Made by a program: the position numbers and the translations under genes. Positions 1 to 11,850 of a DNA stretch of 64,000 nucleotides are shown piece by piece (the stretch's first letter is position 1; every line of letters begins with the position of its first letter). Source of the stretch: Miscanthus floridulus (lineage: Eukaryota > Streptophyta > Magnoliopsida > Poales > Poaceae). A model generated the notes under the pieces. The model was not told the DNA's origin. It saw only the letters and a list, made by a program, of their open reading frames with translations, and made no database searches. The DNA lies in contig NC_089591.1 in the NCBI RefSeq assembly GCF_019320115.1, forward strand, positions 22,112,502-22,176,501, given 5' to 3'.

Positions 1-1232
1 GAGTGTCCTCCATCTCTGAAAGTATCAAGTCCCAAATATCAAATGGTGTCTAAGAGATCAGGTGGTGGACTAACCAAAGCAGAATACGAGTCAAACACAT
101 AGTAGCCACCCCTCGAAAGCAAGGTCCTCTGTATGACCGCGTCTAGGAGATGAGCCATAGGTGTAAGGGCACCCGGAGTACGTCTCGAACCCTCACCAAA
201 CGGCTCTCGAAAGCAGGCTCTAACTAGGTCGGTGGGTGGCACTACTCCGCCATGAGGACGTCTTAGTGGTTGAGTCTATCCATAGTAGATCTAGTGAATC
301 CTAGTGGCTAACTCCAGAATCCTTAGTATCTCTCTGACCCTATTGTTGTACAGCCTATGATCATGGCCTCTGAAAGCAAAGTGAATGAACCTATGACTGA
401 GGTCGATCCACAAGGAAGCGTAGAACTCTCTAACCCAACTAGCAACATACCTACCAGTCCACCCCAAGAGGTTTGCCAAGCCAGGTAGGAAAGTGAGGCG
501 AGGATGAACCTGCTCTCCTCTAACTACCACTATAGCCTCCAAATGACACACTTATGCATTATAGAAATCCTCCTACAACACTGTGTAGAAACCCTCTAAA
601 GCCCTCTTGTCCCGCTGAGGTGGGAACCACTACTCAACCTCCACAAAGTGAAGCTACTACACCTACCAAGCTATGGCATCCCTCAAGTCCAAGTGCTCTA
701 CTGGTGGCATGCCTTGTGGTCTAGGAGGTGACCGAGAACCACACCTCTGCCTCTCTAGCCTAGGTGTCACCTAAGCTTGAGCATGACCTGAGCGTCATAG
801 TGGTTGCTCCTACTGCTGCTCTACCTCTTCCTAGTGCTGCTCGGTCTCTTCCTGGGGCTCAATCTCATCCACACGAATGCCCCTTGGTGCATTCTCTAGA
901 GATACACGCTGTCCTCCAAGCATGATAGTACCACGTGGACTACCATGACTAGCCTCAAACTCCTCCACTGCGGCCCTCTTTGCTGGTGATAACTGATAGC
1001 CAATGTGAACACCACTACCTCTACCACCTCTCTTAGCATGCTCTGCGGTGGTGGCCAATGCTACTGCTCTCTCTGCCTCTATGTCACCACGCTTGCACTT
1101 CTTCTTTGTAACTGTCTTCTTTGGCCCCTTTGCCTTTTTCTGCTCTATCAGGCGAGGTGGACTCCTCTCATCATCATTGGGACCACCCTCGATGTTCTTG
1201 AAATGAGCCATGATTGACACTACAAAGATCAA
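1..1232 (-). pseudogene. Decayed transposon-type ORF (putative plant transposon protein family)
   Basis: One minus-strand frame can be followed from a Met at 1232 (or the in-frame Met at 1208) to the window edge. Stop codons near 831, 548-830, 290 and 243 break it, but I see no frameshift: the three open stretches (831-1232, 291-551, 39-242) share one phase. The N-terminal part is rich in Lys, Arg and Glu. The middle has a run ending in WVREFYASLW, followed by a block of Arg/His-rich residues, which resembles the 'putative plant transposon protein' domain seen in extra ORFs of plant retrotransposons. It lies downstream of the copia pol fragment in the same orientation, so it may be an env-like or additional ORF of that element. 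The family match is from memory of motif style and is only moderately sure. The C-terminus is outside the window. Confidence 0.5.
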
Positions 1233-2130
1233 CTACCACTAAACAATATCAAGCAATCAAGAGCTCCCCTATCACTAACAAACTTAAACAAGATCAACTG
1301 CCCATCAGTCTATTGACAAGAAAGCCACTATCACTCGGATCCACTATCCGCTGACACTCACTGAGGCTTGGCCTCAATCCATACCCACAAGGCTTGGCCC
1401 TAGGTTCAACTACCACTGTCAGCTATGAAGTACCCTCAAGCACACTGTCTCACAGCATGGGTAGAAATAGATAGAATACATTTGAGCATCACATTATATT
1501 CTAGAGATGAGCAAGATCCTAATCAGAAGCAAGCAGTGAGGTACGAATAGAATAAACTTGGCTTACTACCTTAGAATGAGAAGAACCCCTATTAAAAGGT
1601 GAGTCACTAACAGACATAGGGGCACCACAGATCAAGGAAACTAGTACAAGATGGGGGCATTGTAGGTCACGAAAATGTCGGTGCACAATTGCTAGACATC
1701 AAGGTAGGGCACTGCAATAGAATTGGTGAGGAAATAGATCAAACAGTGAAGCTAAGTTGGTTCAGGCAAAGCGACAAACACCTAGTGGGCGATGGAGGTG
1801 CTAACCCTGAAGGAATGTGCGTTGGGCAAGGAGAATACCGAAACATCGGCTTTGGATGTCGAGGCCGAGGACACAAAGTCACCTAGGCTAAGAAGAGGGC
1901 CGACGCACGGTGGAAGACGAGATCCCGACAACGGTGGTGATGGCGTGTCCACGACGATGTCGCAGCAAGGTGGTGCGAGCGTGGGCACACGGGTGTTGGT
2001 GGTCATGGTGGTGCAAGTGAGATCAGGCGGAGGAGGTGGCCCGAGTCGATGATGGCGTGTGGAGGCCGACGGTGGTGGGGAGCAAGGGGAAAGGAGTAGT
2101 GCGGGCCCCACATGTTATATTAGATTTTGA
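1233..2130. other. Unassigned spacer with GC-rich low-complexity block
   Basis: I recognise no gene here. The part from 1233 to about 1780 is ordinary mixed sequence just upstream of the minus-strand pseudogene. From about 1782 to 2111 the sequence becomes GC-rich and is open on both strands. The frames there read as Pro/Ser/Arg-rich low complexity and look like composition effects, not conserved proteins. It could be the 5' part of the adjacent pseudogene or a separate fragment. Confidence 0.4.
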
Positions 2131-2904
2131 ATCTTATTCCACTGAGACAGCAATGATCAGACACACTAGTGGAAATGACCTAATGCTACTCCCCTGAGTC
2201 TAATCGATAACAAAGAGATCCAAAAGTGCCTTCATAGTGATCTGACGTGTCCGTTGCACATGACCTGATGCGGTGTAAAGTCTAGTCGATTCCTGTGAAC
2301 ATCCTCGTGATGACCAAACACTGAGACATCCGCACCTAACACTACTGGGATCCTGTTGATGCATTAGTTCAACCGTGCATAGATCACTCGGATGCTACAA
2401 GTTGTGGGTCCGGTCACAATTTAGCAGTTGATCACCTTTTGGCCTTCATGAAACTTTCTTCCAATCAAGTTCCAATACAAATAAACACCAAAAGACCACC
2501 AATTGGAACTAATATGACAGACCTCGCTCAGACCCTCAAGATTTTCAAAATATTTTGCCTTTGGCTATAATTCTTTTTAGAAAAATAGGCAAGAGAGGTG
2601 AGGAGCAACATGTGGGCACACAATAGGGATTTCAACCATTAGGAGCTTCAAATGCTCTCCCTATTTGTGGACGAACACAGCAGATGCTCAAAAGTTAACC
2701 AAAAAGAAATGACAAATCAACACACATGCATATGCAATGCAATACAAGAAAGGTAAAGCTAGTTGCTTGTCAAGTTTGATCCAATATTAAGTTTTTTCAC
2801 ATGCTTTTCGGTGGTTATCTTAACCATGTTAGGCAAGCCCTAAGTGCATTACTAAAAATTAAATATGTTTTATATTACAATGCAATGCAAGGGGCAACAC
2901 AAGC
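2131..2904 (-). other. Non-coding sequence downstream of copia pol
   Basis: No convincing ORF. Read on the minus strand this follows directly after the stop of the copia RNase H frame at 2905. It contains short GACCGGAC/GACACGTC-like words that I associate with the region after pol in SIRE/Opie-type grass copia elements. No LTR start or polypurine tract could be fixed with confidence, so the 3' LTR of this element was not located. Confidence 0.35.
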
Positions 2905-4610
2905 TCATTTTTTAGAGAAGTTAGTTTGGTCAAGCACATTGAACTCATTCCTCAACCGACAAAACATAGCCTCATCCAACGGTTTTGTGAAGATATCCAC
3001 CAATTGATCCTCAGTCCATACAGCTTCTAGTGATATATCATTTTTAGCAACATGATCTCTAAGAAAGTGATGATGGATATCAATGTACTTAGTGCGAGAT
3101 TGTTGAACCAGGTTGTTAGCAAGTTTTACCACGCTCTCATTGTCACACAAAAGAGGTACATTTTCTAGAACTATACCATAGTCTAGAAGAGTTTGCTTCA
3201 TGTAAAGGATTTGTGCACAACAAGCATCCACGGCAATGTACTCCACCATGGTGGTGGACAAAGCCACACTATTTTACTTCTTAGAGGTCCAAGCCACACT
3301 ATTTTTCTATCAATTTTGCAACCGGCATAATCCGAATTGGAATAGCCAACTAGTTGAAATCTAGCTCATTTGAGATACCAAATGCTAATGCTTGGTGTGT
3401 GCTTAAGGTACCTAAGGATTCTTTTAATGGCAACTAAGTGAACCTCCTTAGGACTAGCTTGAAATCTAGCACACATACACACACTAAACATTATGTCAGG
3501 CCTAGATGCGGTCAAATATAACAAGCCCAATCATAGAATGGTAGAAAGTTTGATAAACCAATTTACCTCCCTCATCTAGGTCGAGATGTCTATTAGATAG
3601 CATTGGTGTCTTGATTGGCTTACATTCATCCATTTTAAATCTCTTGAGAAGATCCTTGGTATACTTTTCTTAAGAAATGAAAATCCCTTCTCTTATTTGC
3701 TTGACTTAAAAACCAAGAAAGAATGTAAGCTCTCCAATCATAGACATCTCGAACTCCTTCAACATTAATTCACCAAACTCTTTGCAATAGTCTTCATTTG
3801 ATGAGCCAAATATGATATCATCAACATTAATTGACAAATGAAGATCTATCCATCAAGCTTCTTGGTTAATAATGTGGTGTTGACCTTCCCAATGTTGATT
3901 CCCTTCTCAATGAGAAAATCCCAAAGGCGCTCATACCAAGCTCTTGGGGCTTGATTTAGCCCATATAGCACCTTTGACAACCTATAAACATGATTAGGAT
4001 ATCTAGGGTCTTTGAACCCAGGAGGTTGATCAACATAGACTGGTTCATTTATGAAGCTATTTAAAAATGCACTTTTAACATCCATTTGATATAATTTCAT
4101 TTCATGATGAGATGCATATGCAAGAAGGATATGAATGGCTTCAAGTCTTTCAACCGGTGCAAAGGTCTCTCCAAAATCCAACCCTTCAACTTGAGAGAAC
4201 CCCTTTGCAACTAGACTTGCCTTGTTCCTCACAATGATGCCTTGATTATCTTGCTTGTTGCGGAACACCTACTTTGTTCCAATGACTCTTGCATCTTGTG
4301 GTCTCTCTTCAAGTGTCCAAACTTCATTGCAGGTGAAGTTTTTCAATTCTTCACGCATGGCATTTACCCAATCTGAATCTTGAAGAGTTTCTTCTACATT
4401 CTTAGGCTTAATGCAAAAAACAAACAAGTGATGTTCAATAAATGAAGCAAGTTTTTGAGAGTGAGTCATTACACCCTTTCAAGGACTCCCTATGAAGAGA
4501 TCTTATGGATGTGCTTGAAATAGATGCGAATTTCTTCTATCAACCACTTGAGGAGGAGATTGTGGAGCATCAACATCTTGAGCTTGTGCCACCATTTGGT
4601 CATGAGAGAC
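2905..4610 (-). pseudogene. pol: Ty1/copia pol fragment (RT and RNase H), SIRE/Opie-like
   Basis: Minus-strand remnant of a copia polyprotein. From upstream to downstream it holds a linker (4490-4610), the N-terminal RT region (4269-4469, with WVNAMREEL and WTL), the RT core (3846-4268, with LVAKGFSQ, DVKSAFLN, KVLYGLNQAPRAWY), a decayed RT C-terminus (3268-3845) and RNase H (2905-3267, with DNESVVKLANN, KYIDIHHHFLRDHV and IFTKPLD). The catalytic YVDD box near 3815-3825 survives only as VDD beside a small deletion that shifts the frame. Stops lie between the blocks. The RNase H ending resembles SIRE/Opie-type elements. Its upstream part (integrase, gag) is missing because element B was inserted at 4616; the remainder should lie beyond the right edge of the window. 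Confidence 0.9.
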
Positions 4611-4615
4611 ATGAC

Positions 4616-4965
4616 TGTAGTAGAACTGACCAATTTATAAGAGCACAAGTACAATGATAGCCCGCAAGCGGTCGCACTGTCATACTTGAGCCCATATAAA
4701 CCTAGTAGTCCATCAAGTACCACGAAGAGTCTCGATTAACCATCAACATACAACCAAGATTGTACATGATTCAACATACATGTCACACATTACATAAGGT
4801 TCATAAATATAATTCATCCATCAGAGTATGAATTAAGGTTATTACAAACCAAGTTCAAGTAATATAGTAGCAGAAACAAATTAAAGTTTGAAATGAACAT
4901 TTGCCATCATAGTTCAATACAGTGCTAGCTCATGATCATATCCACAAAAGCATATGAGAAGTATT
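4616..4965 (-). repeat. Element B 3' LTR, distal piece
   Basis: This is the last 350 bp of B's 3' LTR read on the minus strand. It matches 32353-32739 of the other B LTR and is the reverse complement of the related LTR end of C near 37500-37855. The outer end reads tgtagtagaactgacc on the plus strand, equivalent to the CA end of C's LTR with one or two changes. At 4965 it is cut by element A and resumes at 21538. Confidence 0.9.
4961..4965. repeat. Target-site duplication of element A, left copy
   Basis: gtatt immediately before the TG start of A. The right copy at 21533-21537 is atatt, one substitution away. The uninterrupted site in B's other LTR (32735-32739) reads gtatt and then runs on into the sequence found after A. 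Confidence 0.88.
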
Positions 4966-6264
4966 TGTAACAACCCAGGTGTTTTTCACCAGTTAAGCAA
5001 TGGGTTTGAGCTCAAACATGACATGTTAAGTGGTGATGAAGGTGTCATGATCAAATCTACAAGAGTGAGCTCCAACTTAAACATGGACAACACATCCTTA
5101 CTTACATGTGTACCCTTGTTAAGGTTATGCAAGAGTAATGTTAAACATGCTTATTTCATGTACATTACATCAACATGCATCCATCTTGACCAGTGGAAAA
5201 GTTTCATGAAGCTTGGAATCAAGAAGTCACATGAAATGATAAGTTATAATCTTTCTTGGCTTGCTTTATTAAGTAAATGGGAATATGAGATGTTGACCAA
5301 ACCTTTCTACCTTACCCAAATGACTCTAATTGAACTCTACAACAAAAGTCATGAAGGTTCGTATTGAGCAAACTTTAAGAAAAGGCCTCAATTGGTCAAA
5401 AACCCTAATTCTAGGGTTTAACGAGGTGCTGCTTTGACCAAGATGAACCAATGGTTTATGTACTAGATATGAAGTTTGACCTTTAATAAAAGTTGAAGTT
5501 TAAGTGGAGTACAACAAACTTTTTTTTGTACCAAGACCTGAGTCAACTTCTAAGTGGCTCAAACAGTGACCTCAATTTTGAATCCTAGTGCTCCTTTTGA
5601 GTTCTCAGAAATATTCTAAGTCCTCGATTAGTAGCAGCGTGATGGCAAGTTTGTGGCATTTTATCTTCCAAATTTACATGGCTACTCAAGTGGATTCCTT
5701 AATATGATTTGGATTACACCTTGTGATGGAAACAACAAAACAAGTCTCATCATTCTTGGAGCACATTTGAATGTTCAAAAATTATTTAAAAAATAGAAAA
5801 TGCTTGTTGGAATAGCTAGAATTGTCCTTTTTAATGATAGGGTTTTGACCAGTGTGGACCAACTATTTACAATGCTTGCATGAAGGTGGGACCTAAATAA
5901 AAGTTGTAGTTCATCTTATGTAGAACAAACTTTGTTTAAAGGTCAAGACCTAGTTCAGTCTCTAACTTCATCTAACCGAGACCACAAGTTGGAATCCATG
6001 GCTGGTTTAGGAGCTAAAAAATTTGCTAAGTCTGGGTTAACTGAAACTAAACTTTCAGTTTCATGAGCCCTACTTTGAAGCTCTATATCTTCCAATATAG
6101 TCTGAGTTAGACCAAAAACCTTTAAGCAAAGTTGTAGTCCTCATTTGGCTCTACAACACTGTGCAATTGGTTTAGTTTTTCATCGCTCGGCTCAGGAGAT
6201 AGAGAGGTGAGAAAATGGGGGTTTAGTTGTTTTTTAGGCATTTTTGAACTAGCCTAGAGCACTT

Positions 6265-6790
6265 GGACGTGGCTGACCGGCTTCGGGCGCCGCAGGCCAT
6301 GTGGCTAGCTTCGCTCTCGCATGCTGGCCACGTCGCTCCTATGTTTGGGAAAAACTAAGCCTGAGCGCTCGCCCCTCCCTTGCTCTCCCCTTCATCCTCG
6401 CTCCCTGCCAGCGCCATGGCTGTACATGGTGATACACTGCTGTTGCTAGCACCGCTCTCCCTCTCCTCCTCGATCACCGGTCCTTCCTCCTCCTCCCTCT
6501 TGTCGTGTTGACCCTCATGTTGCACCTTTCCTAGTCCTCGCCACTGCCTCGACTGCTCTGAGCTATGTCGCCTCGCTGTTGCCGCCGTCGGCCATGTGGA
6601 TGTTGTACTAGCCGCTCCCAACAGGCCGTGACTGAGCTTCTGTTGAGCCAGGGCCATGACTAGCCATGGCTAGAGTCGACCATCCCCTTCCTCTCCACTA
6701 CCGACCATCAGCTGCCTAGAGCCCAGCCTCCCCGACGTCCTCCTTCATCCTCTGTTGCATCCTGCGTCGAGAGAAAGAAGGAGAGGGGGG
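6265..6790. other. GC-rich island in element A 5' LTR
   Basis: A sharply GC-rich block within otherwise AT-rich LTR sequence; the 3' LTR has its counterpart at about 17260-17775. Both strands are open for 60-120 codons in places, but the predicted peptides are Ala/Arg/Ser-rich and their frames are not preserved between the two copies. I read it as non-coding. Similar islands lie in the LTRs of B and C. Confidence 0.6.
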
Positions 6791-7674
6791 TGAATCATAA
6801 ATAGAAGCATTTTCATGTGTTCACTTTGCATAAATGCTAGACACATATATTTACATATATGGGCTTAGTTGGTTTCTGAGATCTCTAGGGTTCCCAATGC
6901 AAAAGTATTTTCCTTTTTTGGTTTAATCTTTTCTTTTGCAGATTTTTGTACTGAACTTTGGAAAATTGTAATAATTAGGAGAAAATCGTAAAATAATAAA
7001 TGTGGACCTTTTGGAATTCTTGTGAAATTATATATGCAGTAGATCTATAATATGACATGTTTTAGTTTAAATATTTTGCTATAAAAATAGATTTATGCAA
7101 GTTAGGTTTTGAATACTAGTTGTACTAGTCTTTTCATAACTACAATTGTATTGCTCAAATAAATATGAATTTTTTATGGAATGCTAGTCAGGTTGTGTTT
7201 GATGTCTGGTAAAAAGTTCAGGAGTTTAGTCTTGATAGTTTAAGAGATATAAAAATAACAAATGGCATATGTTGCTTTGCTCCTATTCTAAATAGGCCTG
7301 AATGTTTGTGTTAATTTGGCTCAGCTAAGTTCTGAATCATGCCTTGATGATAATAAATTAGTTGTAGTACTTTTCTTAAGCTTTTCAAAAAGCTAAATAG
7401 CATAATTTTTTGTTAAGTAGATTTTGAGTTATAGTTGCTTAAATTTATGTGGTTGTTTCTGCCCTAAACCCAGTTAGGGTTGCCTTGTTGGTAATGTGTG
7501 GCCTTGTTAATAGTAGCATTAGCTCTAGGTGTTTATAACAAAGTTGTTTAAAATTTGCTATGCTTTCTAAAAAGTCTAGAATCACATTTATTGGATATAT
7601 AGAACTCTAGTTATAGCTGTTTAAAGTGGCATATCAGATTCTATCAATGTTTTGGACAGAGATGCATTCATTAG

Positions 7675-7682
7675 ATTAAGAA
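7675..7682. repeat. hAT MITE target-site duplication, left copy
   Basis: attaagaa, repeated exactly at 8237-8244 on the other side of the MITE. The corresponding region of the 3' LTR (around 18680-18700) has a single, diverged version. Confidence 0.85.
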
Positions 7683-8236
7683 CAGTGTTCACCTAAACGG
7701 GTTAAACGGCCATTTAACGGACACTAAATAGTAAATGATGGTAAATTGTTTTGTTTAGGGGGTAAACAGAAATTAAATGGTTGACCGTTTAAACGGTCAA
7801 AAAATAGGAAAAACGGTCTAAATGGCCTAAACGAAACGGAGATAAACAGTATTAAACAGGCTAAACAGCTGTTTAAATTGTTGTTTAGGCGAACACAAGG
7901 TAAATCTAGTTCAGTTTTATATGGATAAACTTGTATACTTAAATTTATTATATTTATAAATGTGTACATTTGATATGTTACATGCATAAATATCTATATT
8001 TGATTCTTTTCACATGTATAAATATATATACATACCAAAATAATTGATTTTTACTTGGATAAATATGTATAAATGCTAGAATACTTTATTTTTTACATGC
8101 ACATATATAATTTTATGTATTTTTTAAGTACAAAACTGTTTAGACCGTTTAACTTCGTTGAAACACCGTGTAAACAGCCTAAACGCTAAATGAAGGGCGA
8201 CCGTGTAAAAACCATTTACCGTTTAGGAAAACATTG
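7683..8236. mobile_element. hAT-type MITE inside element A 5' LTR
   Basis: A 554-bp insertion that is absent from the 3' LTR of A. The ends are imperfect inverted repeats: CAGTGTTCACCTAAACGG at the left and, read inward from the right, CAATGTTTTCCTAAACGG (14 of 18 positions equal). It is flanked by a perfect 8-bp direct repeat, attaagaa, at 7675-7682 and 8237-8244. An 8-bp duplication and CA(G/A)TG-type ends are hallmarks of hAT elements. The body is AT-rich with many taaacgg/ccgttta words near the ends, like subterminal transposase-binding repeats. It has no transposase ORF. It must have inserted after A, because only one LTR carries it. Confidence 0.88.
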
Positions 8237-9413
8237 ATTAAGAATAATGTTATCTGTAGAATCATCTTAAGATGATAATAACAAAATTGTAGGTAACTTT
8301 ATAATATTTCCAAAAAGTTAAGAATAATGTTTTTTGGAGGTTTAGAGCTCCAGTTATGCTTCTCTAAACTGCCTATCAATTTTCTGTCTATAATTGTACC
8401 TCTATTGTTGAGCTGCATGTGCAGTTTTAATTGTACAATTATTTTCATGGTGTAAATGATATTTTCTATGGTTTTGGTGAATACAAAAGTTGTAGATAAT
8501 TATCATATCTTGCTTGTGTTAAATTGTTATGATCTCAGGTTTGAGAGTTTAGGAGTTATGAATTTGACAAATGATCTATCATGTCTGGCCTATGCTCTGT
8601 GTAGATTTGAAGGATTTCATTGTTTGACCTAGTTAAGTATGAAATCATGTCTTAGTGATAATATAAGAGTTATAGTACTTTCCCTAATCTTTCCAAATTA
8701 TCCTAGATCACCCCTTTTGGTGTTGTAGAGCTCTAGTTATAAGCTTGTGAAGTTGCATGGCAGAATCTGTCCGAGTCTGAATAGAGGTGCTCAATTGTGC
8801 TTGATTGACCTTGTTAATTGTGGAATCACCTTGTGATGATAATAAACATGTTTGATATAATTTAATAATATTTGTAGAAAGTTAAGGTTCATTCTTGTTT
8901 GATGTATGTAACTCCAGTTATGCATTTTTGAAATTACTATTACTTTTTTGTCCTAATTTTGTGCAGATCTGAAACATTGACATGTTTGACCTGGTTAGCT
9001 TTGGAATAAGTTGTTGGTGATAATAACAATGTTGTAGGCAATTTCATTAGCTTTCTAGAAAGTCTAGGGTCACCCTTGTTGGATGCTTATATCTCTAGTT
9101 GTGGTTAAAACAAGTGATTGTTGTGCTGCTGTCTAGATTTCTATACATGTGCTAGGTGATTGTTTTAGCTTGCTCTTGTTTTGGCTAAACATGTTGGTTA
9201 GTTCTTGATCGATGCATGTGTGCAATATCTAAACTTAAGTTCACTTTTGTGCCATGCCTAATATGCTTGCTATCCCTCTATAATAGGTTGTGTGATATTT
9301 AGTTAAATGACTCTAAGTGCCTATGTCTTGCCTGATCTTATGTTTGCTTTGAATGCTATTATGTGATGCATCTCATATTACCATTCTTCATATTCATGCA
9401 CTTGCATCTTGCA

Positions 9414-9572
9414 TCTCATCTAGGTATGCTAGATGAACCACGTGAAGGACGTGATGTTGGAGCCGACCCAAAGACGGTGTATGGTGGACCTATCCCAAAG
9501 ATGGAAGGACCCCTAGAGTACATGCCTAAGCAGGAGATGTTCACCAAACGAGTGTCATCTAACAAACACTGA
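9414..9572 (+). other. Short reading frame in element A LTR, positional counterpart of the B/C LTR ORF
   Basis: A frame running from the sequence ctaggtatgctagatgaacc to a stop at 9570-9572 gives a charged peptide of about 50 residues (DEPREGRDVGADPK at its start). It sits at the same place in the LTR as the acidic short ORF of elements B and C, just before a shared block containing aggcaagccc and gagcatt. In the 3' LTR (19866-20015) a one-base difference breaks the frame. The middle of the peptide does not resemble the B/C version, so function is doubtful. Confidence 0.3.
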
Positions 9573-11007
9573 TCTAGTGTTGGATCACAGGCAAGCCCTA
9601 GAGCATTCTAAGCCTCCTATGTTTTTACAAATATTATTTGAGTTCTTTATGTTTGATGCATTAGGTTGTAAGAGTTGATTGGAACCACTTGATGCAGAGA
9701 ACTACGTTGTCCAGAAATATACCTTGAACCCTATGTATGTCTAGGATTGAATGTATGCTTAGCAATGCTTAGACCAGTAAAAGTCAGGTGATTTCTTGTC
9801 ACCTATGAGATATAGGTGGATAGCAAAGCATAGTTGGCTATCTTTGCTATCATGGAAATAACCATGTGTTGATAAATAAAAGGAGACCAGGCGAGATTGT
9901 GATAGAGAAGCAACAAGGCATGGAGGTCTTGGTGCCTTTTTATCCCTATCTGTGTCGGTTAAGGACTGATTTGCTATACGTCCTCATGTCATGTTGAACG
10001 CATGCCTATCACTTAGTTGGCTAGATAACTCATTCCAACCACGAAGCTATGTAGCTCAACTTAGGCCAGAAGCTAGGAAGTGAAAGTGCGCACTCTGGCG
10101 GTAGTAAGGATTTGTAGGGAGCCATTGGCGTAAGTCCGAGGGCAGATTGACGTCCTGGCAGAGTGGACTCCTTGAGAGTGTGGTGCTGCTCGGGTCCACG
10201 AATTTAGTTCTTGAGCTGTACCAAAGGTGACCCGAGGCGACCACCGATCAGGTTGCTTGGGTGTGTGTTAGGAATAATTCCCCAGCTAGGTAGGAATCAA
10301 TTCGAATCGCCATCTCTCCTGGATAGTGAGAACTTGACTGAGCAGCGGCAACGTAGAGTAACTTAATGGAAATGTGATGGTTATGATGATGATACTCACA
10401 TTACTACACCGGCTATGGTTACTATTGCTGGTTACTAAGTGATATTCCACATGTTGGGCATAGGTTAGTTGCTAATCTAAAAATGAATAGCTATAATTAA
10501 CTTGGTTACCGAATTGTAAAATGTATAGCTCAACTAGTGGCTTTTATGCAAAATTTTGTCAAGCTAGCTTCACCTATAAAGCCTTGCATACTCTTTGGTG
10601 TCACTTTGTTTCTAATTTATGATGGGTAAGTATAGCTGAGTACATTCGAGTACTCAGGGTTTATCCCACCATGTTGCAGGTGAAGTTCTCGGCCTGTTGA
10701 AGATTGTGGCTAACCGCCGGTGGGCTTGATGACTCTATATTTATTTCTCATCTATATGCTTTTATCAGAGGATGTCACTTATGCTAGCAATGTATTTGGA
10801 GCTTATATTAATGTAATCATTTGAAAGTTATGTTGTTTTCACTAATTGGTTTTGAAACCCAAACTTGTACTATTATTTGTGAACCCATGTATAATATTAT
10901 TTCCACTGTAACTCTATGTATGTGATGTGTATTTGCTTAATCATATGATCTTGGTTGTGATGTTAATTTACTGAGGTCCTTCGTGACTCTCGGCGGACTA
11001 CCGAGTT

Positions 11008-11014
11008 TATATAA
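11008..11014 (+). promoter_or_regulatory. Candidate TATA box near the end of element A 5' LTR
   Basis: TATATAA about 80 bp before the LTR end; the 3' LTR copy is kept at 21449-21455. If used, almost the whole LTR would be U3 and R-U5 would be very short, which is odd for such a long LTR. It could also be chance AT-richness. Confidence 0.35.
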
Positions 11015-11091
11015 GTGAAAGTATAAGCGTGTTAACGTGTTAGCGGGGGTAGCCATACTTGATCTTGTATAAATTGGGCGGTTTTGTCATA

Positions 11092-11850
11092 GCTAGCATT
11101 AGAGCAAGATTAAGCATAATACTATCATGTACATAGTTTTAAAAGCCAAGTTTTGGTTTTAAAAAGCCTATTTTGACTAAACTTTAGCTATAGGCAAATT
11201 TGTCAAAATTAATTTGCAACACTATGCTAGCGACATCCTCCTTTATGCCCAATTAAGGACTACTAGGTGGCAATAAGTAAACTAACACTAACTATGGGGG
11301 TTTACTTCTTGCAATTTTTACTTTTGTTATCCATACAACGTGCTATTGTTTGGATGCCATTCGCTTGAATGGTAATGTATGGATCAATATACCACTATGC
11401 TTAGGTAAGATGGTGAGTGGCATGACCACAAGATGTGAGCATGCGGTCAAAGGGGAGATGTAGTTTTGATACTTAGGTATATATATCTCGTATATATAGT
11501 GAAGTATTTAATTGTGGGTTAGCTTTGGTATGGCTATATATGCATATTCTATATGTATGTATAGACGTATTTACTTTCAAGTAGCTTTGATCCAGAAGTA
11601 TATATATATGGGTATATATATGGAAGTATTTAGCTTGCAACCTAGAGACCTGGACTTTCATTTCTGCATATATAATTGTTGGGTTGGGCTAAAATGAAAT
11701 CCTTCTATAGGTATGCTAACCACGAATCTGTAGATTGACTGTAGTTGACGACTAACTATATGTCAAGAGTACGTGTTATGCTACTGACATAGAATGTGAT
11801 TGCCGCCTTAGGCTGCCAATTTTGTGAGGACGAATAGGATGGTCATGCAT
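11092..11850 (+). other. Element A 5' leader shared with B and C
   Basis: About 750 bp of untranslated leader that aligns with 37856-38600 in C and with the reverse complement of 31500-32352 in B. It holds a palindrome (11357-11372, CCATTCGCTTGAATGG) and, from 11460 to 11640, AT-rich repeats with the word TAGCTTTGRT. Beyond about 11850 similarity to C is lost. Retention of only this block in a gene-less element suggests packaging or reverse-transcription signals. Confidence 0.65.
11094..11105 (+). other. Element A primer binding site (degenerate initiator-Met type)
   Basis: TAGCATTAGAGC, two bases after the LTR end, matches 9 of 12 bases of TGGTATCAGAGC, the usual plant initiator-tRNA-Met primer site. 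C has TAGCATCAGAGC and B has TAGCATCGGAGC at the same spacing, so the GG-to-AG change is shared by the family. Confidence 0.6.

Larger units (their letters stand above)
4966..11091 (+). repeat. Element A 5' LTR
   Basis: 6,126 bp, from tgtaacaacccaggtg to ttttgtcata, where the CA end has decayed to TA. It aligns along its whole length with 15970-21532 apart from the hAT MITE at 7683-8236. It holds a GC-rich block at about 6265-6790, AT-rich flanks and a TATA-like site near its 3' end. The open frames inside it are short, not shared in phase between the two LTRs, and show no protein family. Confidence 0.9.

Noticed and set aside
4954..5367. Plus-strand 137-codon ORF at the start of element A
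   Set aside because: It begins in B's LTR and crosses the insertion boundary at 4966. The matching frame in the 3' LTR (15871-16197 and 16210-16413) is broken by stops.
11460..11640. TATA-rich repeats as a microsatellite
   Set aside because: Too interrupted for a simple microsatellite, and the same order of words is kept in the leaders of B and C, so it is better described as part of the leader.
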